Shown one piece after another: positions 43,667 through 54,909 of a DNA stretch of 64,000 nt; position 1 is the stretch's first letter, and every line of letters begins with the position of its first letter. Source of the DNA: Meghimatium bilineatum (taxonomy: Eukaryota; Mollusca; Gastropoda; Stylommatophora; Philomycidae); assembly GCA_034231615.1 (NCBI GenBank), contig CM067319.1, forward strand, positions 11,410,391 to 11,474,390. Reading direction: 5' to 3'. A model generated the notes under the pieces. The model did not search any database. It was not told the origin of the DNA and saw only the letters and a program-made list of their open reading frames with translations. The translations under genes were made by a program, and so were the position numbers.

Positions 43667-45080
43667 TTGGTTGTTGATCCAGTGGTCCATAGGATCATGC
43701 CCTTTGACCCAGAGCTATTGTGTGATATATGCGTGTGTTTGTGAGCTGATGTTTTGTTCCATATAAGGTGTCCCATTTATCTTGCCCTGGGGGGGAGGGA
43801 GAAGCATTTTCCTGATGCCATCCTATGCTGGACATTCAAAAAGGTGGTGGTCAACAGTTTTATGGGGATGTGTGCATAGCCTGCAACCTAGAGTGTGATG
43901 TGGATGTATTTTGTCCAAGTGATTGTTAAGCTATAAATGTTGTGTGCACAGTCAGAAGATGAACTCTGGTCTTTCCTTCCCTGGAAGTTGATATTGTCTT
44001 TAGGATTTGAGCTGGTCATATATTTATAGATTTCCCTCCCAGTGTTTCCCATGGCCCATCTGTTCATCCAATTTTCTTTGTTCACAGATTTCAACATCAT
44101 TTTAACTGTCTGCATGGTTGTTTGTGTAAATGGCTGTTCTTATTGTTCTCCCTTCTTTGCTAGTCTGTCTGCCTTGTCATTACCAGGTGTGTTTGGGTAG
44201 CCAGGAATCCACTGCATAAGAATGCTGACTTCATATGATGTAAGCAGCTGGTTTGTATGGTGATATATTTCAATTAGTTCAGGCTTACAATGTCCATCAC
44301 ATTCTAGTGCTTGAAGAGTCTTTAAAAATCACAATGTTTCTGAATTTTGATGAAAAGGCATCAAATATGGTCTTCACTTGGTACAATGCAACTTTTAGTG
44401 CTGTTATTTCGGCTTCATAATTAGAATATATCTCCCCACAGGCATCGAACAACTCATCAGATGTTTTGTCTCGATATTCTATATAGGCACCATAACCTGC
44501 TTTGATGGTGGCTTTGAAAGCAGACCCATCAGTATAGACATGGATCCATTGTTCTGGGTAGGTGTCTATTGTTTTCTGTGTTGCTTTCATAAGAATTACT
44601 GGGTTATAACTTTTCATTGCATTATCTCTTAATTGTGTCCTGATTTCCGGCAATTTAAAACCTGTATGTGGTGGTAAACATTTTTTTACACTTTGCGGCT
44701 CTTGTCTGGGAGGTGATAGCTGTCTTTTTATTTCATTGACATGGCTGAGGACTGACATTTGTTTTATTCTGTGGCTTGATTACCAGTTTTCTATAAGATG
44801 ATTATTTGGGTGGTCTTTGTTCATTCTTTTGCTTCTTTCATAAGTCTCCATTGCAGCCATATCTATACGTATCTCAAGGAGTTCTACATTTGTATGTATT
44901 TCACATGCAGCCATTGGTGCAGATCTCATTGTTCCACTAATAAGGCATAGGAGATTGTTCTGCACTGTACTCTGTTTAGATTCTACATTTGTCTTGGAAC
45001 ATGTTGTCAGGAATGCATTGTTGTATTATAAAGCAGAGCATATGTAATCAAGATATAGTCCTCTGGGAACATATCCTTGT
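43667..45080 (-). mobile_element. LINE family B: RNase H to 3' end
   Basis: On minus: KMNKDHPNNHLIENW region, then KLPEIRTQLRDNAMKSYNP, QWIHVYTDGSAFKATIKAGY (RNase H first Asp), IYSNYEAEITALKVALYQV (Glu), NIVIFKDSSSTRM, and 3' MLKSVNKENWMNRWAMGNT. Frameshift near 44300. It ends GGCATGATCCTATGGACCAC, TGGATCAACAACCAAC. 5'-truncated. Confidence 0.82.
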
Positions 45081-45270
45081 CTGAGGGGAAAGTAGATGTC
45101 TTTTTTTCCCCTTTTAACTTGAAGGGGTAATATTGGTGCAAACAAATATAAAGGGGAAATCGATGAAATCATTTCCTGACCCGTAGTGTAGAGTAATCAA
45201 CCGCAATGTACTATGACAGTTTGTTTATAAGCCAAAAATCAAACACTAAACACCAACAAAATTAAACATA

Positions 45271-45811
45271 AGTATAAACACTTACAGATAGTAATAAAGA
45301 TAAATTAAATGTAGCAAGAATTAATTGCAAAAAAAATTAATCTTAAATCACAAGAACCATTTTACTACACAGTCCTTTTAACTTTTTTGGCCCTAACCAT
45401 CAAATTGATTGGTAACTATCCAGATCGCTAAGAAAACATTGCACAAATGTTTAGCCATACTAAAATTATTGTTTGACTTTCACTTTCTCTGACATATGAA
45501 CACAGAAAAGTAGAGTTCGCCATTGCTGGTTGTATTTGATAAGTATAAACACTTACAGATAGTAATAAAGATAAATTAAATGTAGCAAGAATTAATTGCA
45601 AAAAAAATTAATCTTAAATCACAAGAACCATTTTACTACACAGTCCTTTTAACTTTTTCGGCCCTAACCATCAAATTGATTGGTAACTATCCAGATCGCT
45701 AAGATTACATTGCACAAATGTTTAGCCATACTAAAATTATTGTTTGACTTTCACTTTCTCTGACATATGAACACAGAAAAGTAGAGTTAGCCATTGCTGG
45801 TTTTATTTGAT
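45271..45811 (+). repeat. 270-bp tandem duplication
   Basis: 45271-45540 is repeated at 45542-45811 with only a handful of differences (for example AAGAAAACATTGC against AAGATTACATTGC). No gene inside. Confidence 0.93.
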
Positions 45812-45894
45812 AGAAACGTTTTTATATTCATGCTGCTTATAACATTTCATTTTTTTAAACAAAAAATTAAATCAATCAATAGTTCATCTCATTC

Positions 45895-46155
45895 TGACGT
45901 GTTAGTTTAATTCAGTATAGTTAATTTAGTTGTTTAGTTAGTGTAGTTAAGTTTAATTTAGTTGGTTTAGTTCAGTTAATTTAGTTTAGTTGGTTTAGTT
46001 CAGTTTAGTTTTGTTAGTTTATTTAAGTTAGTTTAGTTAAGTTTAATTTAGTTTAATTGATTTAGTTAAGTTAGTTTGGTTAAATTTAGTTTAGATAAAT
46101 TATTTTACTTAAGTTAACTTAGTTAAGTTAGCTTAGTTAAGTTAGTTTAGTTAAT
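45895..46155 (+). repeat. degenerate TTTAGTTAAG array
   Basis: Repeats of TTAGTTTAGTTAAG-like units; the array resumes at 46436-46457 after an inserted LINE fragment. Confidence 0.9.
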
Positions 46156-46438
46156 ACAACATGCAAACAATATACAGAAATACAATATAAACTGGTTCAG
46201 CCACCTTATGCGAATGGAACCATCACAACCAGGCATCCAGGCGTACAACAGCAGAAAGACTGGTAACTAAGCAAGAGGAAGACCAAGATGGGAAGATTCA
46301 ATCAAAGAGATTGTTAAAAAATACAGCCTAACCATGACAAGCGCAACAAAGTTGGCCCAAGACAGAAAACTTTAACTTCCCCATGACACCTAACAGCACT
46401 TGTGGAAAAGACTATAGAAAGATAGATAGATAGATAGA
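46156..46438 (+). mobile_element. LINE C-terminal fragment with GATA tail
   Basis: Plus frame: YNINWFSHLMRMEPSQPGIQ, then ARGRPRWEDSIKEIVKKYSL and ATKLAQDRKL. It ends with (GATA) repeats at 46418-46436. It is flanked on both sides by the TTTAGTTAAG array, which dates the array as older. Confidence 0.75.
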
Positions 46439-46713
46439 TTAGTTAAGTTTAGTTTACTATACAGACTATAGACAGAGTTCTGTGTAAAAATACTGAAAAA
46501 ATATTAGATATTTTGGACATATACAGAATGATCCTTCTGGAAGCTGACAGATTTATCTAGGTAATAAAATAATGGTAAAAACCTGACTGAAAATCTATCT
46601 ATTTTGGCTCACAATATTGTAAGAATTCAGCACACAGAATAGTTTATAACACCAAGAGAATGGAATGAACATCTCAACATCAAGTCACAACAAAAATGAG
46701 AAAATTAATAAAC

Positions 46714-46860
46714 CTGTCTCATAATTTCATTGTCTTCAACAAGAGCTAATGAAGCAGATAATCTATCCTCCCAGGCCCTATATGCTTCAATCATTCTTTC
46801 ATTTTCAATGTCCTCTTCTGACAGCTCTAGCTCAGGTGGAGGGGGAGGAGGGACACATAC
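46714..46860 (-). CDS. TRPA exon 3: proline and acidic insert in ankyrin domain
   Basis: It encodes residues 94-142 (49 codons, phase 0 at both ends). Acceptor TTAAAG is weak because it lacks a good pyrimidine tract; the donor is GTTTAT. The peptide starts VCVPPPPPPELELSEEDIE and continues as a charged, probably helical stretch (MIEAYRAWEDRLSASLALVE) ending EIMRQ. It has no ankyrin signature and lies between repeats 2 and 3. The reading frame joins correctly on both sides, which supports a real exon. It could be skipped without changing frame. Function is unknown. Confidence 0.78.
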
Positions 46861-47079
46861 CTTTAAGCATGCATGAGAGTAAGAACAAAGCAGTATAAAC
46901 TGTAACTATTATGTGATATAAAATCATGAAAACTGAATAACAAACATACATTTTTTCTAGATCTTCATTCAAGCTGACAAGTGCATTTCTTAGGCTGAAT
47001 CACAGATTACTGTGAATGTTGTGCTATAGGTATCTCTCAGTCTGCTGTACCAGTTTCCATCATAGCATTATCACAGAAG

Positions 47080-47220
47080 TTGGATGCGTCTGGCTGTTGG
47101 CACATATAAAATGACGACACAATGCGTCTTCATTCTCTGTACATCTTACTGAAAATCTAGTGGGACAACCATCCTGCTAGAACATATCCAACAGGAGTCT
47201 GAGTTTAAACGCTAATTAAA
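47080..47220 (+). repeat. SINE type B
   Basis: Reads TTGGATGCGTCTGGCTGTTG, ACATCTTACTGAAAATCTAG and GAGTCTGAGTTTAAACGCTA. The tail is decayed. Confidence 0.65.
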
Positions 47221-47292
47221 AATGACAACAGTATTGGGACTAGGTTTTCTTTCCCTCTTCATTTCAATTCCTACTCAATTAACTAGACTGCA

Positions 47293-47570
47293 TTGGAGAT
47301 CTCCACTGCAATAGTTAAGCCATCTAGCTTGTGTTCAAGAGGTTGTGATTTTGATACATTGCTGCAACATGTTATTTACAAGTGCATGCTTTTCAGAATT
47401 CCCTGTGGATTATTATGTAAAGATATAGGGTTACATACTCTACATGGTTCTCTCTCACAACAGGCATCTTTTAATCTGCTGAGAGGGATGAAGTATATGT
47501 GGGAAACTCAAGTCAATCAAGTCTAAAAGTATGCGTGGCAATGTAGTCAATTCTCTATGCCTTTTAAGTC
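47293..47570 (+). repeat. tRNA-derived SINE T2
   Basis: Reads GAGATCTCCACTGCAATAGT, TCTAGCTTGTGTTCAAGAGG and TTCCCTGTGGATTATTATGT. Same body as 28629-28890. Confidence 0.65.
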
Positions 47571-48114
47571 CTTTTTAACACTTTAACTGCTATGAACAAG
47601 TTTACTCATTCCTTCCTCTGAATGCTAAAGACGAATTACCTCACTTCTTTGTTTTAAATCCTCTCATTACTAAAAACTATCTCACTTTGAAATTGCCAAG
47701 TGTAAGTATGTGCCGAATATCTCATCCATGCAGTATATATCTCCTAGTGTCAATAGAATATCAATACTGTGGAAGCTTCTTATTTTTGTAGGAGAAGAAA
47801 ATGAATCAGCTCTGAAAGAAAGTCATTAGATAAAAGAATTTAGCACATTTGAGATCTGTTAGTGAGAACAATGAAGCAGCTAAAGGGTTAATCAGACTGC
47901 ATTGAAACAGTCTTTTAACAGAATTATTGCTTAGAGCTGAAAAAGGGACCTGCATGCTCAATTTTGCTGATTTCTGCCATGTGTTTCTTAGGTCCCAAAC
48001 ATATGAATGAAAACACATGTTGAAATACTTCAGTATAAAAACTCAGGCACGGCAGCATTTCTCAAGATGAAGAACATATAATGTAATATATTTCTGTCAA
48101 TTGAGAAAAGAGAG

Positions 48115-48710
48115 TTCAGATGAAGTTATATTATATCATTCTTGCTGTATGGAAATGAATCATGGACAATCAGCAGAATAATAAGAAATTATTTGGAAGC
48201 AGCAGAGATGTGGTTCTATAGAAGAATGATGAGAATACTATGAACATATTTTTTATTTTGCATTTGTTTTCACATTATAACTTGATCTCTCAGCAGGATG
48301 ATGCCATTAGATTTCTGCTAGGATGTAGTCCAGAGAACATAAAAACACAGCGTTTCTGTTTTATTTGGTATGAAGGTCCTATCACATCAGACTTTGGCGG
48401 CTCATGGACAGATAATAAAGTTAATCAATATATATTAACAGCAGTTAACTTACTAAGAGAACTAGTTATTAGAATAAAAGAAGATTGTTTAGAAGCATCA
48501 TGAGAAAAGGAAGAGTGGTGCACATTGCAACAATGGGCAAATTGAATAGCAAAAATAAGGGAAATGTGAGGAACCAAGATAGAAGATGCTGGACAACTTG
48601 TCATTGAGAATTTGGGGAGAGAACATTACAATCATAAATGATTGGCAGTACACAAAACTGAAGAATGTTGAGAAACATGATGATCAATGCTACGCTGCAT
48701 GGACTACAAG
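48115..48710 (+). mobile_element. LINE C-terminal remnant, family D, SINE inside
   Basis: YGNESWTISRIIRNYLEAAE and MWFYRRMMRIL are followed by a SINE (48265-48405). Coding then resumes: WTDNKVNQYILTAVNLLREL, then VIRIKEDCLEAS and a stop. The split shows the SINE inserted into the LINE. Confidence 0.7.
48265..48405 (-). repeat. SINE type B nested in LINE D
   Basis: On plus it reads TCTCTCAGCAGGATGATGCC, TAGGATGTAGTCCAGAGAAC and ATCACATCAGACTTTGGCGG. Confidence 0.65.
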
Positions 48711-49004
48711 GAAAATATAATATGAACAGAGGTACCACCAAGGCAAGAGACAGAGAAGGTCCATTTACAGCCGACCTTCGATGCAGAGGCAACACTTGAT
48801 GATGCTGATGATGAAAAGAGAGAAATGGCAGGATTTTTGTATTGATGTTTCCAAAGTACAACCCACATGATCCTGAAGGGATATGAGTATGCTGATTGTG
48901 ATTGAATGTGATACCTGTAATTTTCATAATGACACAAATCACTATCAATACTACTTGTCCACAGAAACACTAGGGAATCTTGACTATTACTGTTATAATT
49001 TTCT

Positions 49005-49200
49005 TCTTCTTCTGTATTGACTATCATTTAGCAGAATGTAGACTGGAGAACAGAATGTGTTCAGCGATGATCTACAGTTTCACTGAAATACCTGTACTGT
49101 TCTGTTCAGCAAAACACATCTGGTTTTCAACACAAATTTATGAATATTCTACAGGATGGAGTGCCATTCCTTACACTCCTTAGTTGACTTTTATGATCTT
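49005..49200 (-). repeat. SINE type A
   Basis: On plus it reads TTCTTCTTCTTCTGTATTGA, GAATGTAGACTGGAGAACAG. Confidence 0.65.
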
Positions 49201-49214
49201 CATTCGCTCTCTGA

Positions 49215-49745
49215 TAGCAACACAAAAGTGTGTGTGATTTCAGCAGGGGAGCGTAAAGTACATTGTGTTGCCAGTTTCACAGCAGTGTCATGTGACGTAT
49301 TCTTTTCACAACGTAGTCTTCATTATGAATCTCCTGAAATCCCTGCAGTCTCTGGCAAATTGTCCTGCCTCTTCTAGCGAAATGTGCATGCATTACTGAA
49401 TATCTCTTGTCCAATGATGTCTTGGTCAACCTTTACCTCTACTGCCATCTATCACCCCTTCCAACAACAGTCTTCACATGCCATCATGTCTCTTCACATG
49501 GCCGAAAAAAATGCAACTTAATTCTTAAAATGGTGTTTAAAAGCCACCCTTCTTGGACATTGATTTTGCTTCGCACGTCTTGGTTGGTCTTCCTTGCTGT
49601 TCTTGATATTCTCAGGACTCTTCTATAGCACCTCATCTCGAAAACCTCTATTCTCTTATCTGTAGTTTTATTTATTGTCCATGTTTCGCAGTCATAAGTC
49701 GCCACTAGGAACAGATCTAACAAAATAGTTCTTAAGAAAATAGTT
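49215..49745 (-). mobile_element. LINE family C C-terminus
   Basis: On minus: YDCETWTINKTTDKRIEVFE, MRCYRRVLRISRTARKTNQD, and in another frame GHVKRHDGMEGLLLEGVID and LEEAGQFARDCRDFRRFIMK. Longest copy of family C. One or more frameshifts near 49480. Confidence 0.8.
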
Positions 49746-49889
49746 AACACTCGCAAATTCCAAATGAAAATTTCATCCTATAATGAAATTCTTTGCACAA
49801 TACTCCTGTGGTCAGCCATTTCACTCATTTGTTGCTGCCACTCTATATAGTCACCCCATTTGACTATCCTATCCCATTTATGGTTAAAG

Positions 49890-50035
49890 TGACCCAAAGC
49901 TATGCTGAAGTTGGATATGTCAGGCAGAAAAGTGCTGATATACAGCAAAGCTGAAAACCATGAAACAATGCATTTCATTCTCTAGACTACATCCTGTTAA
50001 TCTGCAGGAGTTTGAGAACGAACGCAGAAAAAAAA
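49890..50035 (+). repeat. SINE type A
   Basis: Reads CTGAAGTTGGATATGTCAGG, GACTACATCCTGTTAATCTG and GAGAACGAACGCAG followed by an A-rich tail. Confidence 0.75.
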
Positions 50036-50079
50036 GAAAAATTAGGACACACGTAGGAAGTTTATTCTCAAAGCATTCA

Positions 50080-50460
50080 TCATCATATCATCATCTAGTG
50101 CCTCCTACGCAACAAAGTTAACTGCAACTGACCTTCAACATCCTGTCTCATGCCTTGACTAGCTCTGCTAGTCTCTATCCAATCCATCTTGTGATGTTAC
50201 CCTTCTACTTGGATCTCTTGCTCACCTTCCCTCAACTCTACCTTCAAGTAAGGTCCTCAACAAGGTGTCATGTCTTTCAATATACCCAAAATATTTTATT
50301 TTATTGTAATTTCCTTCACGTTTTTTTCACACGAAGTGTTATCAGGACCTCTGTTTGTTTTCTTCTCTTTCCATGACGTTCTCCATATTCTTCTATATAT
50401 CTACATCTCAGTGGCATCAGTTCTGTCTTCTAGTTGTTTATTCATTATCTCAGAGCATTG
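50080..50460 (-). mobile_element. LINE family E 3' part, no minisatellite
   Basis: It is similar to 41335-41560 joined to 42648-42770 and to the reverse of 63300-63490 (GTGCCTCCTACGCAAC; CTCAACTCTACCTTCAAGTA). It gives the pre-expansion state of the 54-bp locus. Confidence 0.7.
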
Positions 50461-50884
50461 CATACCATTGAAATATGGAGTCTTCTGGTGAAAAGATCAC
50501 TAGAGCAACCAACACCACCCCTCTCCCGATAATGTTCTTATGGAGGCTATTAATAGTGAACCTTAATGCTATAATGAAACACACAGGTACTAGCATCATC
50601 ATAAAATTAATGTAAACAATGCTGTACAATACCCTCATAACAGAATGGTATGTATGAAAAACAATATTACACCATTGTATACATCATGGTATACAAAATA
50701 ACGTCACACAGTATCCAAGTATGCAACACAGTTTAACATGCTCATAACATTCAGGTAAATTGCACAGTATTAACATTTTTCCAAACATTTAGGTAAATTA
50801 CACATTATTAACATTCTATTAACATTCAGGTACGTTACACATTATTAATGTTCTCATAATATTTGGGCAAGTTGCAGCATGCTA

Positions 50885-51960
50885 TTAACATTTATAACAT
50901 TCAGGTATGCAACACAGTAGGACATTCACATAACATCAAGGTATGCAACATATTAGGTCATTCTCATAACATCAAGGTATGCAACACAGTATGACATTCA
51001 CATAACATCAAGCTATGCAACACAGTAGGACATTCACATAACATCAAGGTATGCAACACAGTAGGACATTCTCATAACATCAAGGTATGCAACACAGTAG
51101 GACATTCTCATAACATCAAGCTATGCAACACAGTAGGACATTCACATAACATCAAGGTATGCAACACAGTAGGACATTCACATAACATCAAGGTATGCAA
51201 CACGGTAGGACATTCACATAACATCAAGCTACGCAACACAGTAGGACATTCACATAACATCAAGCTATGCAACACAGTAGGACATTCACATAACATCAAG
51301 CTATGCAACACAGTAGGACATTCACATAACATCAAGCTATGCAACACAGTAGGACATTCACATAACATCAAATTATGCAACACAGTAGGACATTCTCATA
51401 ACATCTAGGTATGCAACATGTAGGACATTCACATAACATCAAGCTATGCAACACAGTAGGACATTCTCATATTAAGGTATGCAACACAGTAGGACATTCA
51501 CATAACATCAAGGTATGCAACACAGTAGGACATTCTCATAACATCAAGGTATGCAACATGTAGGACATTCTCATAACATCAAGGTATGCAACACAGTAGG
51601 ACATTCACATAATATCAAGGTATGCAACATGTAGGACATTCTCATAACATCAAGGTATGCAACACAGTAGGACATTCACATAACATCAAGGTATGCAACA
51701 TGTAGGACATTCTCATAACATCAAGGTATGCAACATGTAGGACATTCTCATAACATCAAGGTATGCAACATGTAGGACATTCTCATAACATAAAGGTATG
51801 CAACATGTAGGACATTCTCATAACATCAAGGTATGCAACATGTAGGACATTCTCATAACATCAAGGTATGCAACACGTAGGACATTCTCATAACATGAAG
51901 ATATGCAATCCAGTAGGACAGTATCACAACATCAATATATGCAACCCAGTAGTACACTGT
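50885..51960 (+). repeat. 36-bp minisatellite, nearly 30 units
   Basis: The unit reads CATCAAGGTATGCAACACAG followed by TAGGACATTCACATAA. Variants: CTATG for GTATG, CTCATAA for CACATAA, CATGTAG with a 2-bp loss. Degenerate relatives start about 50690. It ends about 45 bp from TRPA exon 2. Confidence 0.95.
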
Positions 51961-52006
51961 CATAACCTTGAGGTAATGTTTGAGATTCAATTTAATTAGT
52001 ACTTAC

Positions 52007-52116
52007 ATCCTCGTCCGAAACACCTGTTGAGATTCCTCTTATCTTTTCTTTTTCATATCGATAACATGCAGCGAGATGCAAAGGTGTGATGTTTTTTTTA
52101 TCCACTGATTGCACAT
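52007..52116 (-). CDS. TRPA exon 2: ankyrin repeat 2 and start of linker
   Basis: It encodes residues 57-93. The acceptor is TCTCAG and the donor GTAAGT. The split codon G|AT gives Asp. The repeat core is NITPLHLAACYRYEKEK, after which the chain leaves the ankyrin pattern (IRGISTGVSDED). It enters in phase 1 and ends in phase 0. The 36-bp tandem array begins within about 45 bp of the donor. Confidence 0.9.
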
Positions 52117-52304
52117 CTGAGAAATGATAATGAAAGTTACATTCTCAAAATGGGATCATAAGACTGCATTCATAATACTTGGATTTTCTGTTATGTACTC
52201 CATACCTCTCAGCTGACATTATCTCTCACATTCTGTAACTGCATTTTTTTTTAAACTAGTAAAATATACTATACAGGACTTAACTTTCAAATTAGTATTT
52301 CACT

Positions 52305-52790
52305 GTGTGTTGCCAAGGCTTGAAAGAGGAGCAAATAATAGCAATATTGTTTACCTTCCAAGCATATTGTAAGAGGCAACTAAGGTAGTTATAGGGTGGA
52401 GTTGGCTGTCCCATCCCATATATGGTCAAAGAGACTCAGACGCCATGCTCAAGTTGGATATGTCAGGTCAAAAGGCACAATATCACAGCACATCTGTAAA
52501 CCATGACACAACACATTCCGTTCTCCAGATTACATTATGTGCTAATCTACAGGAGTTTTCCCAACGAGGCCAACTCCATGAAGTGGAGATGAGTTTATTC
52601 CATCCAATAGAGGCTGGAAACTAAGATTGGTTGCACCACAGTCCTGCCCAAGCAAGCACAAGTGCTGAAGTCAGAGATACCAGGCAGAGGCGTACCTGTA
52701 ACCATGGTATCATGCAACCCAACTAGTTGACATGTCTGCACGACAAAAGAAATCTACGAGAGTTTGAGAACGAAAGCAAAAGAAGAAGAA
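52305..52790 (+). repeat. SINE type A with LINE-leader-like insert
   Basis: The type A body runs to CTAATCTACAGGAGTTT (52560). It continues with CGAGGCCAACTCCATGAAGT, GAGGCTGGAAACTAAGATTG, AAGTGCTGAAGTCAGAGATA, which resembles the LINE A2 leader (54915-55065). It then ends as a SINE: GAGTTTGAGAACGAAAGCAA, AAGAAGAAG. Confidence 0.7.
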
Positions 52791-52979
52791 ACAAGCATTT
52801 TTTGGCTTTTGTGATTTTCTAGGCAATGTAAATGTTTATTAGATTACCACTGCATCCTGAACAAATCTGATGCACAGTTGTCTGCAGCAAGGTTTGAATC
52901 TTGAACCTTGTTGGCCAACTGTATCTCCCTGTCACAGAGCTGAACATGACACTAAATAGTTCAACCAACAATCACTGGA

Positions 52980-53095
52980 CCACCAAAAAAAATGCACTTG
53001 TAAATGTGATAAAATCAAATCTCAAGCCCACAACCTCATGAAAACAAGGTAAATGGCTTGATTACTTCCCCACAAAGATCCCCTACTTAATAATA
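52980..53095 (-). repeat. tRNA-like SINE T2
   Basis: On plus it reads AAATCAAATCTCAAGCCCAC and CCCCACAAAGATCCCC; in reverse, the T2 head. Confidence 0.55.
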
Positions 53096-53107
53096 AATAT
53101 TTAGGTT

Positions 53108-54350
53108 GAGATGGTTGGTTGGTTGGTTCCTGATCCAGCTGTCCATGGGCTCATGCCCTTTGACGTAATGTCATTGTGTGATATATGCATGTTTGTGAGC
53201 TGTTGTTTTGTTCCATATAAGGTATTCCATTTATCTGGCCCAGGAGGGAGAAGCATTTTCCTGATGTCATCCAGTGCTGGACATTCAAAAAGGTGGTGGT
53301 CAACAGTTTCCTAGGAATGAGTGAGTGCACAGCCACCCTGGAGTGTGTTCGGTATTCTGTTCAAGTGATTGCTAAGCTGTACATGTTGTGTGCGAAGTTG
53401 GAAGATGATACTCTGGTCTTTCCTTCCCAGGAGGTTGATGTTGTCTTTAGGATTTGGACTGGTCATATATTTATAAATTTCTCTCCCAATGCTTTATAAG
53501 ATGTAAGCAGCTTGTTGACATGGTGATATATTTCAACTAGCTCAGGCTTACAATGTTCATCACATTCTAGTGCTTGAAGAGTGGATATAGAGTCTGTAAA
53601 AATCACAATGTTTCTGACTTTTGATGGAAAGGCATAAAATATGGTCTTCAGGTGGTACAAGGGAACGCCTAGTGCTGTTATTTCAACTTCATAGTTAGAA
53701 CATATCTCCCCACAGGCATCGAACAACTCATCAGATGTTTTGTCTAGATGTTCTATATAGACATCATAACCTGCTTTGACGATGGCTTTGAAAGCACATC
53801 CATCAGTATAGACATGAATCCATTGTTCTAGGTAAGTGTCTATTGTTTTCTGTGTTACTTTCATAAGACTTACTGGGTCAGAACTTTTTGTTGCATTATC
53901 TCTTAATTGTGTCTTGATTTCTGGCAATTTAAAACATGTGTGGTAAACATTTTTCTTCTCTCTGTAGTTCTTGTCTCTTTTCTAGGAGGTGATAGCTGTC
54001 TTTTATTTCATTGACATGGCTTAGGACTGACTTTTGTTTTCTTTTGTGGTTTAGTTGCCAGTTTTCTACAAGTTGTTTATTTGGGTGGTCTTTGTTCATT
54101 CTTTTGCTTCTTTCATAAGCCTCCATTGCATCCATATCTCTTTGTATCTCAAGGAGTTCTACATTTTTATGTATTTCACATGCATCTCTTGGTGCATAGG
54201 CCTATCTCATTGTTCTACTAATAAGGTGTAGGATATTGTTCTGCACTCTATGGTTTCTACATTTGTCTTGGAACATGTTGTGAGGAGTGCACTGTTATAT
54301 TCTAAAGCAGAACATATGTAACTAAGATACAGTCCTCTGAGGGTATCCTT
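53108..54350 (-). mobile_element. LINE family B, second minus-strand copy
   Basis: On minus: ERSKRMNKDHPNKQLVENWQ, PEIKTQLRDNATKSSDPVSL, QWIHVYTDGCAFKAIVKAGY, NIVIFTDSISTLQALECDEH, PELVEIYHHVNKLLTSYKAL. Compared with 43667-45080 it lacks about 190 bp around 53490. It ends GCTGGATCAGGAACCAACCA (CCAA repeats). Confidence 0.82.
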
Positions 54351-54712
54351 TTAGGTTGAGATAAGACTAAGTACCATCTCCCCATTGAAAGGTAACTCTA
54401 AGATAAAATATGGATCTTTCTCTTACTACTAATTATAATACATAAATTATAATACATAAATTATGCTACATAAATTATGCAATATAAATTATGTCTGATT
54501 CTGTGTGTGAGAGGTATAAAGCACATCTTGGACAGCCAAAGTACCAGATTAAATCCCAACCACATATAATCATTCAGAAAGCAATGGTAACCTACTGAAC
54601 GTATTTATATTATCCAGAAAATCACTGCCGCAAAAATGTTCTGGGTTGATTCCTACATCCTGAATAGGCTATGATACCTACTCACACTATAGCAGCATAA
54701 TTAATGACTTAA

Positions 54713-54890
54713 ATTCTTTGGGGGAACTCTATAGCAAACGGTCAAACCATTTGCCTTGTATTCACAGAGTTACAGGTTCCATTTACCATGCCATGGTGAC
54801 TTATTTTAAGGTTCCTTGGAATTATTATGTGAAGTTACATGTGTGGAATACAAGTACAATGAAGACTATCCTATATGACTTTTGAAAACA
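54713..54890 (+). repeat. tRNA-like SINE T2, upstream of LINE A2
   Basis: Reads GGGGGAACTCTATAGCAAAC, TTACAGGTTCCATTTACCAT and TTCCTTGGAATTATTATGTG. Confidence 0.6.
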
Positions 54891-54909
54891 AACCCTTTGA
54901 GCCACATAA

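Noticed and set aside
51108-51383. 91-codon minus frame with repeated CECPTVLHSLML
   Set aside because: Produced by the 36-bp array; no protein evidence.
50885-51960. CRISPR-like array
   Set aside because: The units are contiguous with no unique spacers; it is an animal minisatellite.
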